The translations under genes and the position numbers were made by a program. The notes beneath the pieces are model-generated. The model worked only from the letters and a program-made list of their open reading frames with translations, ran no database searches and had not been told where the DNA came from. DNA of 64,000 nucleotides from Kudoa neothunni (taxonomy: Eukaryota > Cnidaria), in contig OZ199840.1 of NCBI GenBank assembly GCA_964304625.1, forward strand, positions 4,774,001 to 4,838,000, written 5' to 3'. This document shows, piece after piece, positions 11,314 through 23,784 of this stretch. Position 1 is the stretch's first letter. Each line of letters starts with the position of its first letter.

Positions 11314-12843
11314 CATTAAGGCTTTTTACTGCCTATTTCAAATATAATATAACTAAGGTTAGAATAAAAAATATTTATAGTAAATTATGTAGTTATGAAA
11401 CACAGATTGGATTAATTTGTAGCTTAATTAAATAATTTTCAAAAATTAGGGAGTAAATTGTGAAGGTTAAACATTATTTAAAGATGCTTATTAAAAAATA
11501 ATAGGCTGATGTAATGAGTGTCAAGTATTGCTGATTCAAAGCTTTGTCTTTTCAAATCTGAATTAAATGATACTGTGAATTGAAATTGTTTCATTAAAAA
11601 TAATATTTTTAAAAAAATCGGTTGCCTACTGTAGCAATAACATGAATACGTCATTGCTTGTTTTTAGTTCAATATTATTCATTAAGGTTAATGTTATAAA
11701 TTCATATTACTTATCAATAGGAAAATAATTATTTGATTTAATAAAATTTTAACTTTAAAATTTATTATTTAAAATAAAATTTCTAAAGATTTTGTTTTTT
11801 ATCTAATAAAAGAACCGTTAAATTATTTTAAGTCTATTTCTCAATAAAAATTCAAGTTTACTACGGTTTATTAAAGACAACAATATTTATCACAATTGAT
11901 TCGTTGAGCGTACTTTCTAATATTTAGTATTTATATGAGTTAATAATGATATAAATAAATAATATTGTGTTAATTATTATTTTAAATTGGAAAATTATGC
12001 GATAAAATATGAAAAAGCTGGAAACTGTAATATAATTATTTTTTTTTAAATTATCATTGATAAAGTAACAACGATTTAAATAAATTAATTTAATTCGTGC
12101 TGTCTTAATTCATTTTAGTCTAGAAATATTTTTTATTTTTCTCATTTAAAGTATAATACTTTTACAGTATAGTGAATATAATCATTAAGATTATAATTAA
12201 TGGCTCGATTACATTGTTCTTTAAAATTTTAATGTTCAACCCAATTCTATTCTTCAAATTCAAAAAATTCTTACATAGAAATGATAATGACGTAATGTAA
12301 AAAATTAAAATAAAATTTTAAAATATTTAATTTTCTGTTATACAAAAAAATTTTACAATATATTTACCTTACTTTTAATATAATATTGTATATATCTTTA
12401 ATTTGTTATTAGTTCTATATAAATATTACATCACGTGATTTATCATTAAATGTACTTGGTAGTGAAAATAAAAATTATAATTATTTTATATCATTTGAAA
12501 TATTGATGGCACAATATAAATCAAAAACAACGATGTGGTTCGAAATTATTTTTTAAATAATGAATCCGAAACCAAATGTTTCAGAATATTCGAGCGATTA
12601 AAATCACTTTTGTTTAAAAACCAAAATTAAGTAAACGAATTTTTAATATATTTCGACTTCCGAAATAGTTGCTAATAGTTTAAAAAGTCAATACATATAA
12701 TAGATTGCAGATTAAAAATTAGGAATGGCGTCAGAGAAACAATGGAAATATAATAATAATTAATATCTATGATAAATTCTCGTTTATACGTGAGCAATTA
12801 TGGATTTGCTTTTCAATAAATGCTCAAATAAAAATTTTTAGGT
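11314..12843. other. No gene seen
   Basis: AT-rich sequence between the Tigger element and the 3' end of the membrane-protein gene. It probably holds that gene's 3' untranslated region. No terminator or polyadenylation signal could be singled out in this base composition. Confidence 0.5.
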
Positions 12844-15118
12844 TTATTTTTTCTTGAATACCATGAAACCAATAACACATATCAACAAAGCTATAATAAT
12901 TCCACCAACAATCAGCCTAAATAATATTTGAATTCAATCATTAAACAATCGAAATTACATAACTTTTGTTCCGCCGGTAGAAGCACTAAATAAAGTTAAT
13001 GTATTATGGAATTAATGAGTTTAATACTATCTTACCCATCCGAGGCTCCTAAAATAATCATTAATGAATTATGTTAGTCACAATCAGTACAATTTACCAT
13101 TCTCATGGGTTTCTGTTGTAACAACGTTGCTTTGTTGATCAGATATTGGAGCTGAAAAGTCAATTATGACTGGCTCGCTAAAATATCTCGCTTGAACTAT
13201 CATTGATCCATCTATGTAAGATAGAGCGTTGTAAAATGTGACCTCTTTGTTGCACTTCCCCTCCAGTCAGTTGTTTTATCATATACACCATATAGGAATT
13301 GTAAATCTCCTTCCATCGTGTCCACGAAAGTAAAGTCACATATATGCTCATCACCTGAAGGTTCCAAACCTGTTGTTACGATTAAATCAGCATTATTCCA
13401 TGTGTATGTCACATTTAGTTTTTCCAGTTTAGCACCTTTATCAATCTCATTAATGTTTATCTAATAATTTTTACTAGTTTTAACGGTCACTATGTTTTTA
13501 GGTAAGTCGCCAACGTATTTGTCAAAAAAATATTTGAATTGATATTCGGTATCGGATAAAAGGTTTCTGATCGTCATCGGTTCTCCACATAATCCATAAC
13601 AATCAACGGATTCTTCACATTCGGACGAACTGAATTCATTTTGACCACTTAGTTTTTGTAGAATTTTGCAATAAACTCCATCAAATTGAGTAACTTTTGG
13701 TGCTATGGTCATCTGGACATGTTCGTAATATGATTTTATCCCTGGTGCTTTTGTCATGTTATAGTTAGCTAAATTAAATCTAAGAAAAACTAAATATTGC
13801 ATGTATCACTTGTGGAAAAAAGTGTTTCCGCAAAAAACGATTCGCTATTAGTACCACTGTACGATACTTTAACAATATATTTGGTGTTTGGTTCTAAACC
13901 ATAAATAGTAGCGGTATCTGGACAATCTGTTTGGCAGGAAGTTTTTAATGCGGCGTCACATTTTGCATCAATATTAAGCTTTGGGTAATCTTGTTTTTTT
14001 AATTCAATCGTGCAAGTTGGACTAGTTAAACCATCCTTTAATGCTCCAACAGAGATAACAGCAGTGGAATCAGTAGGTTTGATTGTAAGTTTACTTTTTC
14101 CAACTATTTGAATTGATTTGATTTTAATTTAAATTATATATAATAGATAATCACTTCTTAATGTCTTTTCCCACTCCACCGTGATTTCTAGTTGACACTT
14201 TAACATTAAAGTCCTTATCTGCTGAGTTGTCGAAGTTAAAACTCATTGTTACTTCAGTGCATAATTGATAACATTGCCCGGTGTTAAGAACAGAACACGC
14301 AGACTCATAACTTCCGGTTCCTTTCTTTCTGATTTCGAACTTGCAAATTTCATCCGGAATATCTTCATCAAAAACAATTTTTACCTTATTTTGTTCACTA
14401 GTAATTTTTTCGATATGGTAGGGGTATTTTTCCAATGGATTAAACTCCGTAATTTTATTGTTTTTTTTTATACATGTGGATATTGGGTTGGTTATTTCCA
14501 CAAGAGAGTTTGATTGCGTCACTACTCATGGAATCGAAGAATCCAGTGAGTTTATTTTCAGCGTTACATTCAGTGTCATTTTTTGGAACGAATTTATCAA
14601 GTATTTGATATCCACTGGTTAGTTGGCATGTTTGAGGATGACTGCAAATATTTTTTGTCGTGAATTCAATTGAAGTTGTATTAACGTTAAATAGAGTTTC
14701 AGGTGTTTTATCCGAAGCTACAGAAAGATTAAATCTGAATTCTCCAAAGTGACTTACTATGAACCACTTTGAGAGTTTCAATATCAGATTTTGATTTTAC
14801 CTGCACATAATAGATAGGATCAGCAGTTCCGGTTGATATGGTGTATTTTCCATTGCATGGGATAATATGAGTATTCATTTCTTCAGAACCACTTTGTTCA
14901 TAGTGATAGAAATGATCATTTTTTTCCAGTAACCTGACTTCGCATTTTTTTCCTGAGGATCCCTCAAGTTTTAGATAGATTAGATCCTCTGAGGTTTCTT
15001 GATCACGCACAACATAGTATTTATGTGATTGAACTAAACTAATATAACCTGAATACAACTAATTTTAAAATATACTGCTGCAGAAAAATGCAAATAATAA
15101 CAAAGCAATCATCCGCAT
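12844..15118 (-). CDS. Type I membrane protein with repeated Cys-containing FN3-like domains, 11 exons
   Basis: Not recognised. Exons, minus strand: 15118-15076, 15048-14758, 14717-14474, 14397-14155, 14093-13810, 13768-13475, 13435-13287, 13260-13098, 13048-13036, 12985-12959, 12916-12844; all phases agree and give 607 residues. It starts with a signal peptide (MRMIALLLFAFFCSS). The ectodomain follows, with at least three related modules of about 95 residues sharing a pattern like C.IELKK...C...CYxLC/TDC....TxYxVKV, which looks like fibronectin-III with extra cysteines. The C-terminus is a short GAS-rich stalk, one membrane helix (VMLIVGGIIIALLICVIGFM) and FKKK. Introns are 26-76 nt; those of 27 nt (15075-15049) and 26 nt (13286-13261) are exceptionally short. 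The exon 3/4 and 4/5 junctions are least certain: a frameshift in A9 near 14462 is an alternative. Likely a cell-surface receptor or adhesion protein, but this is inference. Confidence 0.7.
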
Positions 15119-15430
15119 TCCTATTTTTTGTTTTAATGAATACACCAATTCTATACAAATTAAAATTTAATATGATTATAACTATCGATATATGTGAATA
15201 AAACTAGATTTAAGTTCGGTTAATTAATAAATTTCATGTGAACAATAGTATTGAAAACTAAATAAACAAAAATGAAATATCTTAAATTTCTAGGTCTACC
15301 TAATCAACGTAGGTAACTTATTTTGTTATAAAATTTAAGCTATATAAAATATGGAATAATGAAACTCTGATCTTTATAATTATGTAGGATTCTCCAGGTA
15401 GAATTTTGATAGGGGCGAGCAAAATAGTAT

Positions 15431-15470
15431 TTAACACCCTAACGATACTGGGGCAAATCGACCCCAAAAT
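15431..15470. repeat. TTAA-CACCCT terminus with GGGGCAAATCGACCCC hairpin
   Basis: TTAA (15431) is followed by CACCCTAACGATACTGGGGC and AAATCGACCCC. This is the TTAA-plus-hairpin layout of the other piggyBac-like ends in this window. No partner end was assigned. Confidence 0.4.
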
Positions 15471-15529
15471 AGAATTAAATAACGTATAACTTTTTCTCCA
15501 TTAGTTCCAATGTTCTTGAGCTAAAGCAA

Positions 15530-15897
15530 TCTACTATATATATATATATATATATAAAGTTGAGATGTGTCCGTGTGTACGTCAAATTTTTTCGAAACTT
15601 TTAAACATTAAAGATATGGGAGAAATTGTTTCCATTGTCGTGGCGTCACGAAAAGCTCGAAAAGTAAACAGGAAATTCTTTTTTTACCGTGTATAAATTT
15701 GTTGACCGGATTAAAAAAGTTTCATTGGAGGATTATCCTCGATACAATAGGATTAAAATCGCTTATTTCAAGATGATGGTTAATGTTAACGTTCTCCTTA
15801 CATATTGTAATCAAACGATAATTTTCTGTTATCTTCTATCAGTATATATTAATTGGGAGAGCGTTTTATAAGGCATACGTAAATACATTTTATTTGA
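15530..15897 (+). mobile_element. Helitron-like 5' end fragment
   Basis: TCTACTATATATAT...AAAGTTGAGATGTGTCCGTG after an A resembles the 5' terminus of Helitron-like elements and the copy starting at 46647 (TCTACTAATATAAAGCTGAG). It contains a (TA)n run. The expected CTRR 3' end is not visible before the piggyBac element begins at 15902. An ORF of 60 codons inside (15689-15871) shows no known motif. Confidence 0.4.
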
Positions 15898-15901
15898 TTA
15901 A

Positions 15902-18900
15902 CCTCCTGTACTGAGTGAAAAAAAATTACCCCATGCCGAGGCCGGGCACTCAGCGACACCAGAAGAAATCAATATTAATGAGATTTTACTCCGCTTGAAT
16001 TATTATCAATTAATTTATCATACAGTATTAAGCTAATGAAAACCAAAATTTAACTGAATTCTTATTTCCTTCATTATAAAAAGTGGCACTGTTTGTTAGC
16101 CGCAACATTTTGTACACGGGATGAAATGCATGGGTTTGAATCGGTAACATTTCGACAATGGTGATTGCTTTGTAGATATAAATCATACTCCAATAAAAAA
16201 CCTTTAAAAAATCAAAATTTTAGCATGATATACATTATCAACAACAAACCACACATCGAAACACAACATATGGTCGTTGTCGGTATAAGCAAATTTTTGA
16301 TCCCAACGACGCAGGATTTTATATCTTTGCTGTTTGTTGAATTCTTCAGTCATAATATGTTGCATTTTAAAATTTACACGCTTTATGATTATTTGCTGAC
16401 ACTATAATCCTATTTATTTGAATTCTATGCCTCCATTTCTCAGTCGAGTTTATTTCCTTTTTTAACTTCGATCATTAAATTTATTTGAAAAACGAAATTT
16501 AATAGTTTAATTTTTGATTTTGCGGATGAATCAACAATAATATTACAAATTATAAAAGCAGTTTAAATGTAATATCAGAAAATTACGTATATCAATAGTT
16601 ATGATCTTTAACAACCGTTTTTTGGAGATATATTCAAATTTTTAAAACATTTATATATTCTTTTTATTAATGAATCTTTCAAATCAACATCTGAGGGAAA
16701 CATTCCTTATTATTTAAAATACAATAAATATTACAGACAGTTAATTGTTCATTATAATTGATATTTTATTATCAACAATTCTTTTGCGGGTGATTTAAAT
16801 TTTTTAAATATTTTAAACGATCTAACTCTTAAACGAGAGGTTTGAATATGTATATATAAATTTTGAAAGATTTATTTCCGTATATAGTTAAAAATTTGTT
16901 TTAAATCCCATATAGTTTACTTTTAGAGAAAAAAACGTTACTTCCTTTTTCATTTATTCACTTATTTCGTGAAATCACTGTATGGGTTAAAATCATATAA
17001 TTTTAAAATACTTTAAACTACACTAATTATCGATTCAGATGTTAAAGGTTTATTTTGGATTTAATCAGCGAATTAAACATAGGTTGAGTCATAACGCGAT
17101 ATCAATAATAAAAAAATAATGTGACGTATAGATTAATTATTGTGTCTTATATTTAAAAAATTAGCATCAATGTTTTACTGGTATATTGACGACGCTATTA
17201 TATTCACAGAAGATTGAGAACATAAAAAAACAAACACAATTTTTTTAAAATTATATAGGAATTATTTGTCGCATTGCGTACAATAAATAATGTTCTTATG
17301 TTTTCTATGGTTGGAAATAAAAAAAATATCTGTGATTTTTTGTCTTGGTTTCTTGGAAAAAAACATCATTTCCTACTAAATTGTTGCGAAGAACTCAATT
17401 TGAGTGACGAAGAATCATTGTTGGTACTTCCATCAAATAGACGGAATCCATGATTAATGTAAATTGGCAATCTTTCTTGGTTATTTGGCGCCGTGATACA
17501 TATTCAAGCGTTAATTCAATGGATGACTGCCGTATAAAAAATTGTCTCCGATTTCTACTTGACTGTTGCCATTCAGGATGTTTTTTAATCCATAAATATA
17601 GACAATAAGTGAGCTATATCGAGCTAGTCCATAAAAATTTTGAATGACCATCTTCTCGTAGCTCTGATGCAGGAACATTGGGTGGTCATTTTGTCTGCCA
17701 TATCAACATTATTCATTGTTTTGTTGTAGTGCATGATGATGTTGTGCCTCTTTTGGTCTTTGTCATGGATATAGATACCATGGTGTTGACTTGACAAGAG
17801 GTTTACGATGTAGTTTTTTGGGCACTTACGAGATCAATGTGAGATCCTAATTGAAACCAAGAATGGGTGAAAAAACATCTCATTTCCATGACTCGAGAAA
17901 ATTCTCCGGAATTTCTCTTTTGTTTGCCCTCATAGTTCCCGTAGAGTTAACCCATTGCACAAGAATCCCTGATCAAGAGGAACAGAGGTGAAAAAATTGT
18001 CCGTTGTAACACCTCGTTAGGTGTCATAAAACGGAGAAAACGAGAACATTCACTACCCGTGCTCCTTGTTTTAATCTCTAACGCCGCCAAATACCAGAAT
18101 ATGGTTGAATCTTTAGGAGATATGAAGTTTCGGTATCCACGGCGGCCCACAATTTGATACCATAACGACCTGGCTTACTCTTCATATAGACTTTGAAAGA
18201 ACATCTCCCTCTAAGTTTAACCAGTCTCTCATCAACCGTTAGATACGATCCATGCCAATGATATTTCGAAAAGTTCGCATTAAATATGTTAAAAACTTTT
18301 CGCATTTCCTCAAAACTATCTTTCGATATCTGTTTCCGTGTTTGCCTAGTATCATTACTACCAAACATTTAGACCTGGTAAATATGATTGAAACGATCTC
18401 TAGAGATCGTCGAAGAATTATAAAATTGTTTGAATAAGGGTTCGGTATCCCATACACTTCTGAGACTTATGCATGAGCCATTCGCTCGGCCTGAAGCGAG
18501 TGAAAGCCCTATAAAGGCTGTTAGTTCATCAATTAAAACCTCTCCTTCGAATAAACTTTTGTATTGTTGGCGGTATTGATTTTTACATTTGATTAACTCG
18601 GCAAGGATATCATTTGAAATAAATAGTCTAAATGCATCAGTTATTGTTTCAAAATTGACTTCATTATTTCGAAAATCTATTGAAGGTTTAGGAAACACAT
18701 TATGGGGACGTTCTCTTGTTCGTAATCGGTGTTATATTGCACTCAAAACCAGGTCGAGAAATTAGCACATCAGGATTTTCATTGATAGGAACCGAGTCTA
18801 AGTCATCCGAAAATTCTTCAATCTCGCCTTCATTACTTATATCTACAATATAATCATCAGATGTGATTTCACTGGACTCAGAAAATTCATATTCTGAAAC

Positions 18901-19409
18901 ATCATCGTCGGCACTTGATGAATCTTCAATAAGTTGATTTATCTTCTCAGATATAATTTTTTAACACAATAATTATTTTTATTATAAAAGAAAATTATTA
19001 TAATTGAAACGTATTAATTTATTTAAGTAGTATCAATCAGTAACAAAAAGTTTTCCACTGGCGGAAGATTAACACTCATAAATCTATAAACAATCATGCT
19101 GCTGTAAAATTTTAACATTACTGATAATAATATAATTAATTATAAACTATTAAAAATAAATAAATAAAATTTTTTTCAAAATTAGACAAGGATATTCGAA
19201 CGTTAGCATTAATTTTTAAAAACGTGCCATTTTGCAACGCAAATATTTTTACAATAAAAATATTCAGTAACTTTTATTATTTATAATGAGGCCTCAAAAC
19301 ATCAAGGTGGCATTCAGAAAATTAGAGATAAAACAATTGATTTTTCTCTGAATTACGAATAAAATTCGCCTTTTGAGGTCGCTGGGTGCCCCACCTCGTA
19401 CAAACAGGT
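15902..19409 (-). mobile_element. piggyBac transposon, 3.5 kb, TTAA-flanked
   Basis: TTAA at 15898-15901 precedes CCTCCTGTACTGAGTG and a GAGGCCGGGCACTCAGCGAC block. In inverse orientation at about 19365-19409 are GGTCGCTGGGTGCCCCACCT, CGTACAAACAGG and then TTAA (19410-19413). The inverted ends share CGAGG..GGGCAC(T/C)CAGCGAC. The transposase pseudogene lies inside on the minus strand. Sequence 15960-17380 holds nothing I can identify. Confidence 0.7.
17390..18960 (-). pseudogene. piggyBac transposase pseudogene (PGBD3/4-like)
   Basis: Minus strand. It begins with an acidic N-terminus (about 18960-18790), then a domain with LIDELTAFIGLSLASGR and VWDTEPLFKQF and SRDRFNHI (18698-18369). Next is the catalytic core REVFNIF-type MRKVFNIFNANFSKY, YLTVDERLVKLRGRCSFKVY, MKSKPGRYGIKLWAAVD (18368-18078). 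Then come TTDNFFTSVPL (about 18000) and a C-terminal NKTMNNVDMADKM..ATRRWSFKIF (about 17740-17650). Frameshifts occur near 18370, 18080, 17945 and 17880, with stops further on. The order and motifs (DDD core, TTDNFFTS, VD.AD) are those of DDE_Tnp_1_7. It cannot encode active enzyme. Confidence 0.88.
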
Positions 19410-19413
19410 TTAA

Positions 19414-20585
19414 TGTACTTTGAAAATTCTTTTAATAATTTTCATGCATTAAAAAGATTCGAATGTGTTAAATTAATTATTGAATGGTATTGTGAGTTTT
19501 AATCAGGTAGATTAGAATATATAAATTTAGACCCAAATCTTCATAAATAATTGAAGCTGCCCGTAAATTTAAACTTTCAGCGATTAAATTCTGTAACGAC
19601 GTTTTAATTGTAATTTACGAAAATATTTAAATAATTCAGCTGGAAATTTTTTGGCTGCGTAACTGTGTTGTAGTCAAAAGTATGTTATAATTTATGTCGG
19701 TTAAAGTGATATAAATTTGTTTAAAAAAATAATTATCTTAAGTAGTCTTCTAGCTACATAATTTTTGCCATTTTATGATCTTTACAAAATGTTCATAATT
19801 TTAATTTCATATATCATAATTGTTTAAGGTATAATCTTTAAAAATATTTCAGATTCGTCCTTTCTGTTGGTTAATTGAGAATATAAATGTATTTTTAAAT
19901 GATTTTAAAGTGACTCTTCAGCTCAAAATATTTGTATAACCGGGAAACGGCAGGATTGCGCGCTTGTGATTTATAAATGTAATTTGCAAATATTGTAAAG
20001 CTTCCAAAATCAGTAGTTTAAAAATAATATCATTTGATATTCAGGTCCAATATAATTTTTAAAGTGAATACGATCAAAAATGATTAAGTGTATCAGATTA
20101 CGTATTAAAATATAGAGTAGTTAATAGGTTTTATGAAACTCCTTGGAACACGGAATGTATGTAAAATTTGGAACTACCACGTTTACGAAGTTATTAGCGC
20201 ACGTATCTAATAATGTACATACCTATTTAAGATATTTGAATTTAATAATAAAAATATTAATCATGTGATGGGTTGATAAGAATAAAATTTGAATTATGCC
20301 TAATATAAACAAAAATATTGTCAATAATAAATTGATGATCAGATATTACATAAAACTGACACGTTGTAAAATTTAAGTATGTTGATTAATGAGGTAAAAT
20401 ATTGTTTGATGTTTGTTGAACTAAAGCTGATTTTAAAATCGTCAAAATAATTGAAAAATATATTTTTTTAAAAGTTGTATAAATTAACTCGTTAACATTA
20501 AGTTTTATAAAAATTCATGTAAAATAAATTACATCATTCTATAAATTAAAAAAATTTATATTTAATATCTAATATCTAATTACAT
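19414..20585. other. No gene seen
   Basis: AT-rich spacer. No ORF above 60 codons, no terminal repeat and no recognisable exon. Confidence 0.5.
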
Positions 20586-20587
20586 TA

Positions 20588-21794
20588 AGGTCTCGATATT
20601 GTCCACCAAATCGGGACCTGAGCCCTCATTTTCCAATATCGATATTTCGCGCATGCGCAACTAGAATAAATTCTTTATTTTTTAACGAAAAAATGATCCA
20701 TCTTATTTGTATTTGAAATAAAAGATGCGATAGGAATCGATGGAATAATGCGCGAACTTTTGATCAAGAGTTTTTAAAATATCATGAAGATAGTTGAAGA
20801 CATCCAACCATTTTTTGATTGTTAATATTTGACTGAAACTTCAAAAATTCCTTTAAAACAGGGGGTCTCTTTAAATTTACCAATGACATTACATGGGAAT
20901 TTTATCTTTATAAATTAAACACTCTATAATTCTATTACAGGTTTTTTGATTGCTTCATTTCTTTTTAATTCAACCCCTTCTTTATATAATATGTTGGTTG
21001 AGTGCATTGTTCTTAGGAAAGAGCGGTCTCACCGAGATTTAATATGCTTCATTATTCATATCTACTTTATACCTAATAAAATTTGATTACGTAATCATTA
21101 AGATTGTTATCATTAACTTCCTCCTTCTCCAGGAAGAGTGAATTTTTAAACAACAGAGAATCGTGAAATTTCTAAGAAAACCTTGTGTTCCACTAATACC
21201 AATGATTTAAGATCTTAAGATCGTTGGCAAAACGTTTTACCTTATCATTGATAAAACTCTAGAATTTTTATCTTTTTTGGTGTTCTGACACAAAAAAGGT
21301 CATATAACACAGTTTGAAGTGGATGTATTTTTTATTTGTAATTCATTCACTAAGGGAAACAACGTTTGAGTTCATTATACCAGATTTATTAGATAAAATT
21401 CAATTTAGAGGAGAAAAACTAATTTTAATTTGAATAAAACTCACAATAACAGAATTCATGATATTCTATTGCGCTATAAACTAATTTTTTGGCATTTAAA
21501 ATTGAGATAATAGAATCAAATATTAAACAGTTCCAAAATTTTTCTCATCTTTCACAATATCGAGTGTTCGAATGTGTAATTTAATGGATTAATCGGATTA
21601 AATTGGGAAGAAACCACTGCCCAATAGAAAGATCCTGAATTTTACGAAAAAAGCATTTTTTAAATGTTATTTCGTATTTTTGTATATAACGCTAGAATAG
21701 AAGACTATATAAATCGATAAAGTTACAATGTTGGTTACAGAAATTTGAAAAAAATGTCGACTACCCTATATCGAACCTCGTAATATCGAGACCT
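20588..21794. mobile_element. TA-flanked MITE (Tc1/mariner-pogo type)
   Basis: TIRs of 13 bp are exact: AGGTCTCGATATT at 20588 and AATATCGAGACCT ending at 21794. Both are flanked by TA (20586-20587 and 21795-21796), as for Tc1/mariner/pogo insertions. The second block also partly mirrors (ATCGGGACC against TATCGAACCTCG). The 1.2-kb interior has no open frame longer than 60 codons and no transposase motif that I recognise, so it is non-autonomous or very decayed. Confidence 0.7.
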
Positions 21795-21796
21795 TA

Positions 21797-22798
21797 TTGT
21801 ATATTATAATATAAAAAGAAATTTAGTTTAAAACACTAATAATCAATAATATATACAAATAATAACTTAATAATCATATAATAATTAAACATTTGCGTTT
21901 AATAATCTGACGAAAAATAATAATATTAAAATTTATAAATTTTTCATAAAAAGATTAATATAATAATCAACATTTTTCTTAGTAAAAAACTCCGAAAAGT
22001 ATCTATTTATGAACTAAAACAATGTGGATGGTTGTTATTTTGATAATTATACTTTATAAATACCGACTAATTTAAATTTCAATAAAATAAACTCAGTACA
22101 TATAGCGCAAATATTATCTATATCTATTTTAACCAGTTAAACCTTGATGATATTTCGCAGAATTAATCTGTTCATTATTTCCCTATTGTTTAATTACTTT
22201 TTTCTATTAAGAAAAAATATTCTTGTTATTCATTTGGTTATATTTCTCTCTTCGAATTAACAGTAGAACATAAATCCTATCAGAGATTATGACAGTCATT
22301 TAAAATATTGAATTTTTCCTTATCGAGTTATTATCGGAATTTAAATAAAGATATCTACAAATCTCTTTTAATTTGTATTAGTCCACAATTATTGAAAAAA
22401 ATTTAGAATTATTATATCGAAATCAAAATATTATTAATCAATCAGAGATAATAAAAAAATTGATATAATTAATATTAGTTGAAACAAAAAATATTACTTG
22501 TGAAAAAATCGAATAAGTATGTTGGTTAACTAAAAACGAGTACGACCAAGATATTAATATTTTTAGTATCTTTGATTATTAGTTTAATCAATTATTTTCC
22601 GACGTATCCGACAAAAGACATTTGAAATGATAATTACAAATTACCCAAAAACAAATAGTTTTTTACCTTTCGAAATTGATTAATCACATATCTCTCAATA
22701 ACTTATCTACATAATATTCATATATCTTATCACTGATATAATGATAAAGTTATATTTTAATAAACCGATTACATGGATTAACCTTTACGCTTGGTAAA
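21797..22798. other. No gene seen
   Basis: AT-rich spacer upstream of secreted-family locus A; it presumably holds that gene's promoter, but no element can be named. Confidence 0.5.
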
Positions 22799-23784
22799 AT
22801 GATTGGAGGGGTGCTTGTATGCTTAGGTAACTAAACCCTCGACGACTTTTGTATCATAATATAGTTATTTTTGCGCTAAACTCATTAATTCTGAATTGGA
22901 AGTAAATTAAACATTGTGATGTGATTGTTAAAATATTATTTAGACCGTACAAAACCAAAAGGCTCCAAATTTGACATTATCGCCAAATGCTACAAGCCAA
23001 ATTCGTCAGGTTCTTTTCTACTTGCAAAGCCATGAATATTTCTCTGGATCTGAGGATGTAATAATAGCTAACAAGTTTCCGCCTAATTGTTTTAGTTTCA
23101 AGCAATCGATTCCATTCTTAATAACCCAGGAAAATATATCAATAAATTGAATAAGCGAATAATATGTGAAAATTATGCAAAATGTGAAAATAATATAAGT
23201 ATATACCGAATAATTAAATATTTGATAATAAATATTAATAGTTGCATCATTGACAATTTCACTCCTCTGCATTCCTTGTAGGGTAAATAATGTTCATAAA
23301 TTAGTAATTCAATGATAAATCTAATATAGATAGTCAAATACAAAGCTTGTATGTATACTGGAGAAATGTATGGAGACGAAAATGTATTCGATTATAAATT
23401 ATGATTAAATATTATCCGATATTTTTATTCAGATCGGGAAACTGTGTAAATTTGAAAGTTACAGCAGATGTGTCGAATTGAATTTTGCAAAAAACATTCA
23501 TATGAATCAATTAACGGTATGGATAATATGCTGTTTAAATAATTTTATTAAAATTGTTTTTCGACAAATTAGCAAAAATTGAAGCTTTAGGTAGTCAACC
23601 ACCACAGGAAACAGAAGCATGTGGTAAATTTATATACATATATTATATATATATATATATGGGTTAAACTTATGTAGTATGCAAAAACGCCCCACTCAGT
23701 GTTCCATTTCAAGCTCATGGCACAGTGAATTATCAAGAAAATGGTCAAATAACTGTGCAAGTTAATGGAGTTTCCAGTTCATAA
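22799..23784 (+). pseudogene. Secreted Cys-rich family, locus A (two 1-nt deletions)
   Basis: First member of the unrecognised nine-exon family. Exons: 22799-22826, 22865-22901, 22944-23057, 23096-23198, 23242-23282, 23330-23383, 23433-23516, 23573-23623, 23678-23784. Lengths match paralogues except exon 2 (37 rather than 38 nt) and exon 7 (84 rather than 85), each one base short, which breaks the frame. Otherwise all splice sites and motifs are kept: signal start MIGGVLVCL, LTLSPNATSQIRQVLFYLQS, NNPGKYINKLNKR, CENYAKC, LLCIPCR, YKACMYTG, LCKFESYSRCV, QPPQETEAC, and last exon VCKNAPLSVPFQAHGTVNYQ ending VNGVSSS. Either a very young pseudogene or an intact gene with two assembly errors. Nearest relative is locus B. 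Confidence 0.75.

Noticed and set aside
14265-14513. 82-codon plus-strand ORF
   Set aside because: Antisense shadow of exons 3-4 of the minus-strand membrane-protein gene.
14455-14522. Frameshift in an A9 run within the membrane-protein gene
   Set aside because: A 76-nt GT-AG intron (14473-14398) gives a consistent phase for all remaining exons, so I preferred it. The frameshift remains an alternative.
15040-15080. In-frame TAA and TAG between the signal peptide and the rest of the membrane protein, suggesting a ciliate-like code
   Set aside because: A 27-nt GT-AG intron removes both stops and keeps the phase. Elsewhere TAA, TAG and TGA end genes normally, including NUBP1 and the secreted family.
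15930-15965. GC-rich block near 15940 as the 3' end of the Helitron-like fragment
   Set aside because: It matches, in inverse orientation, the block at 19365-19400 beside TTAA, so it belongs to the piggyBac terminus.
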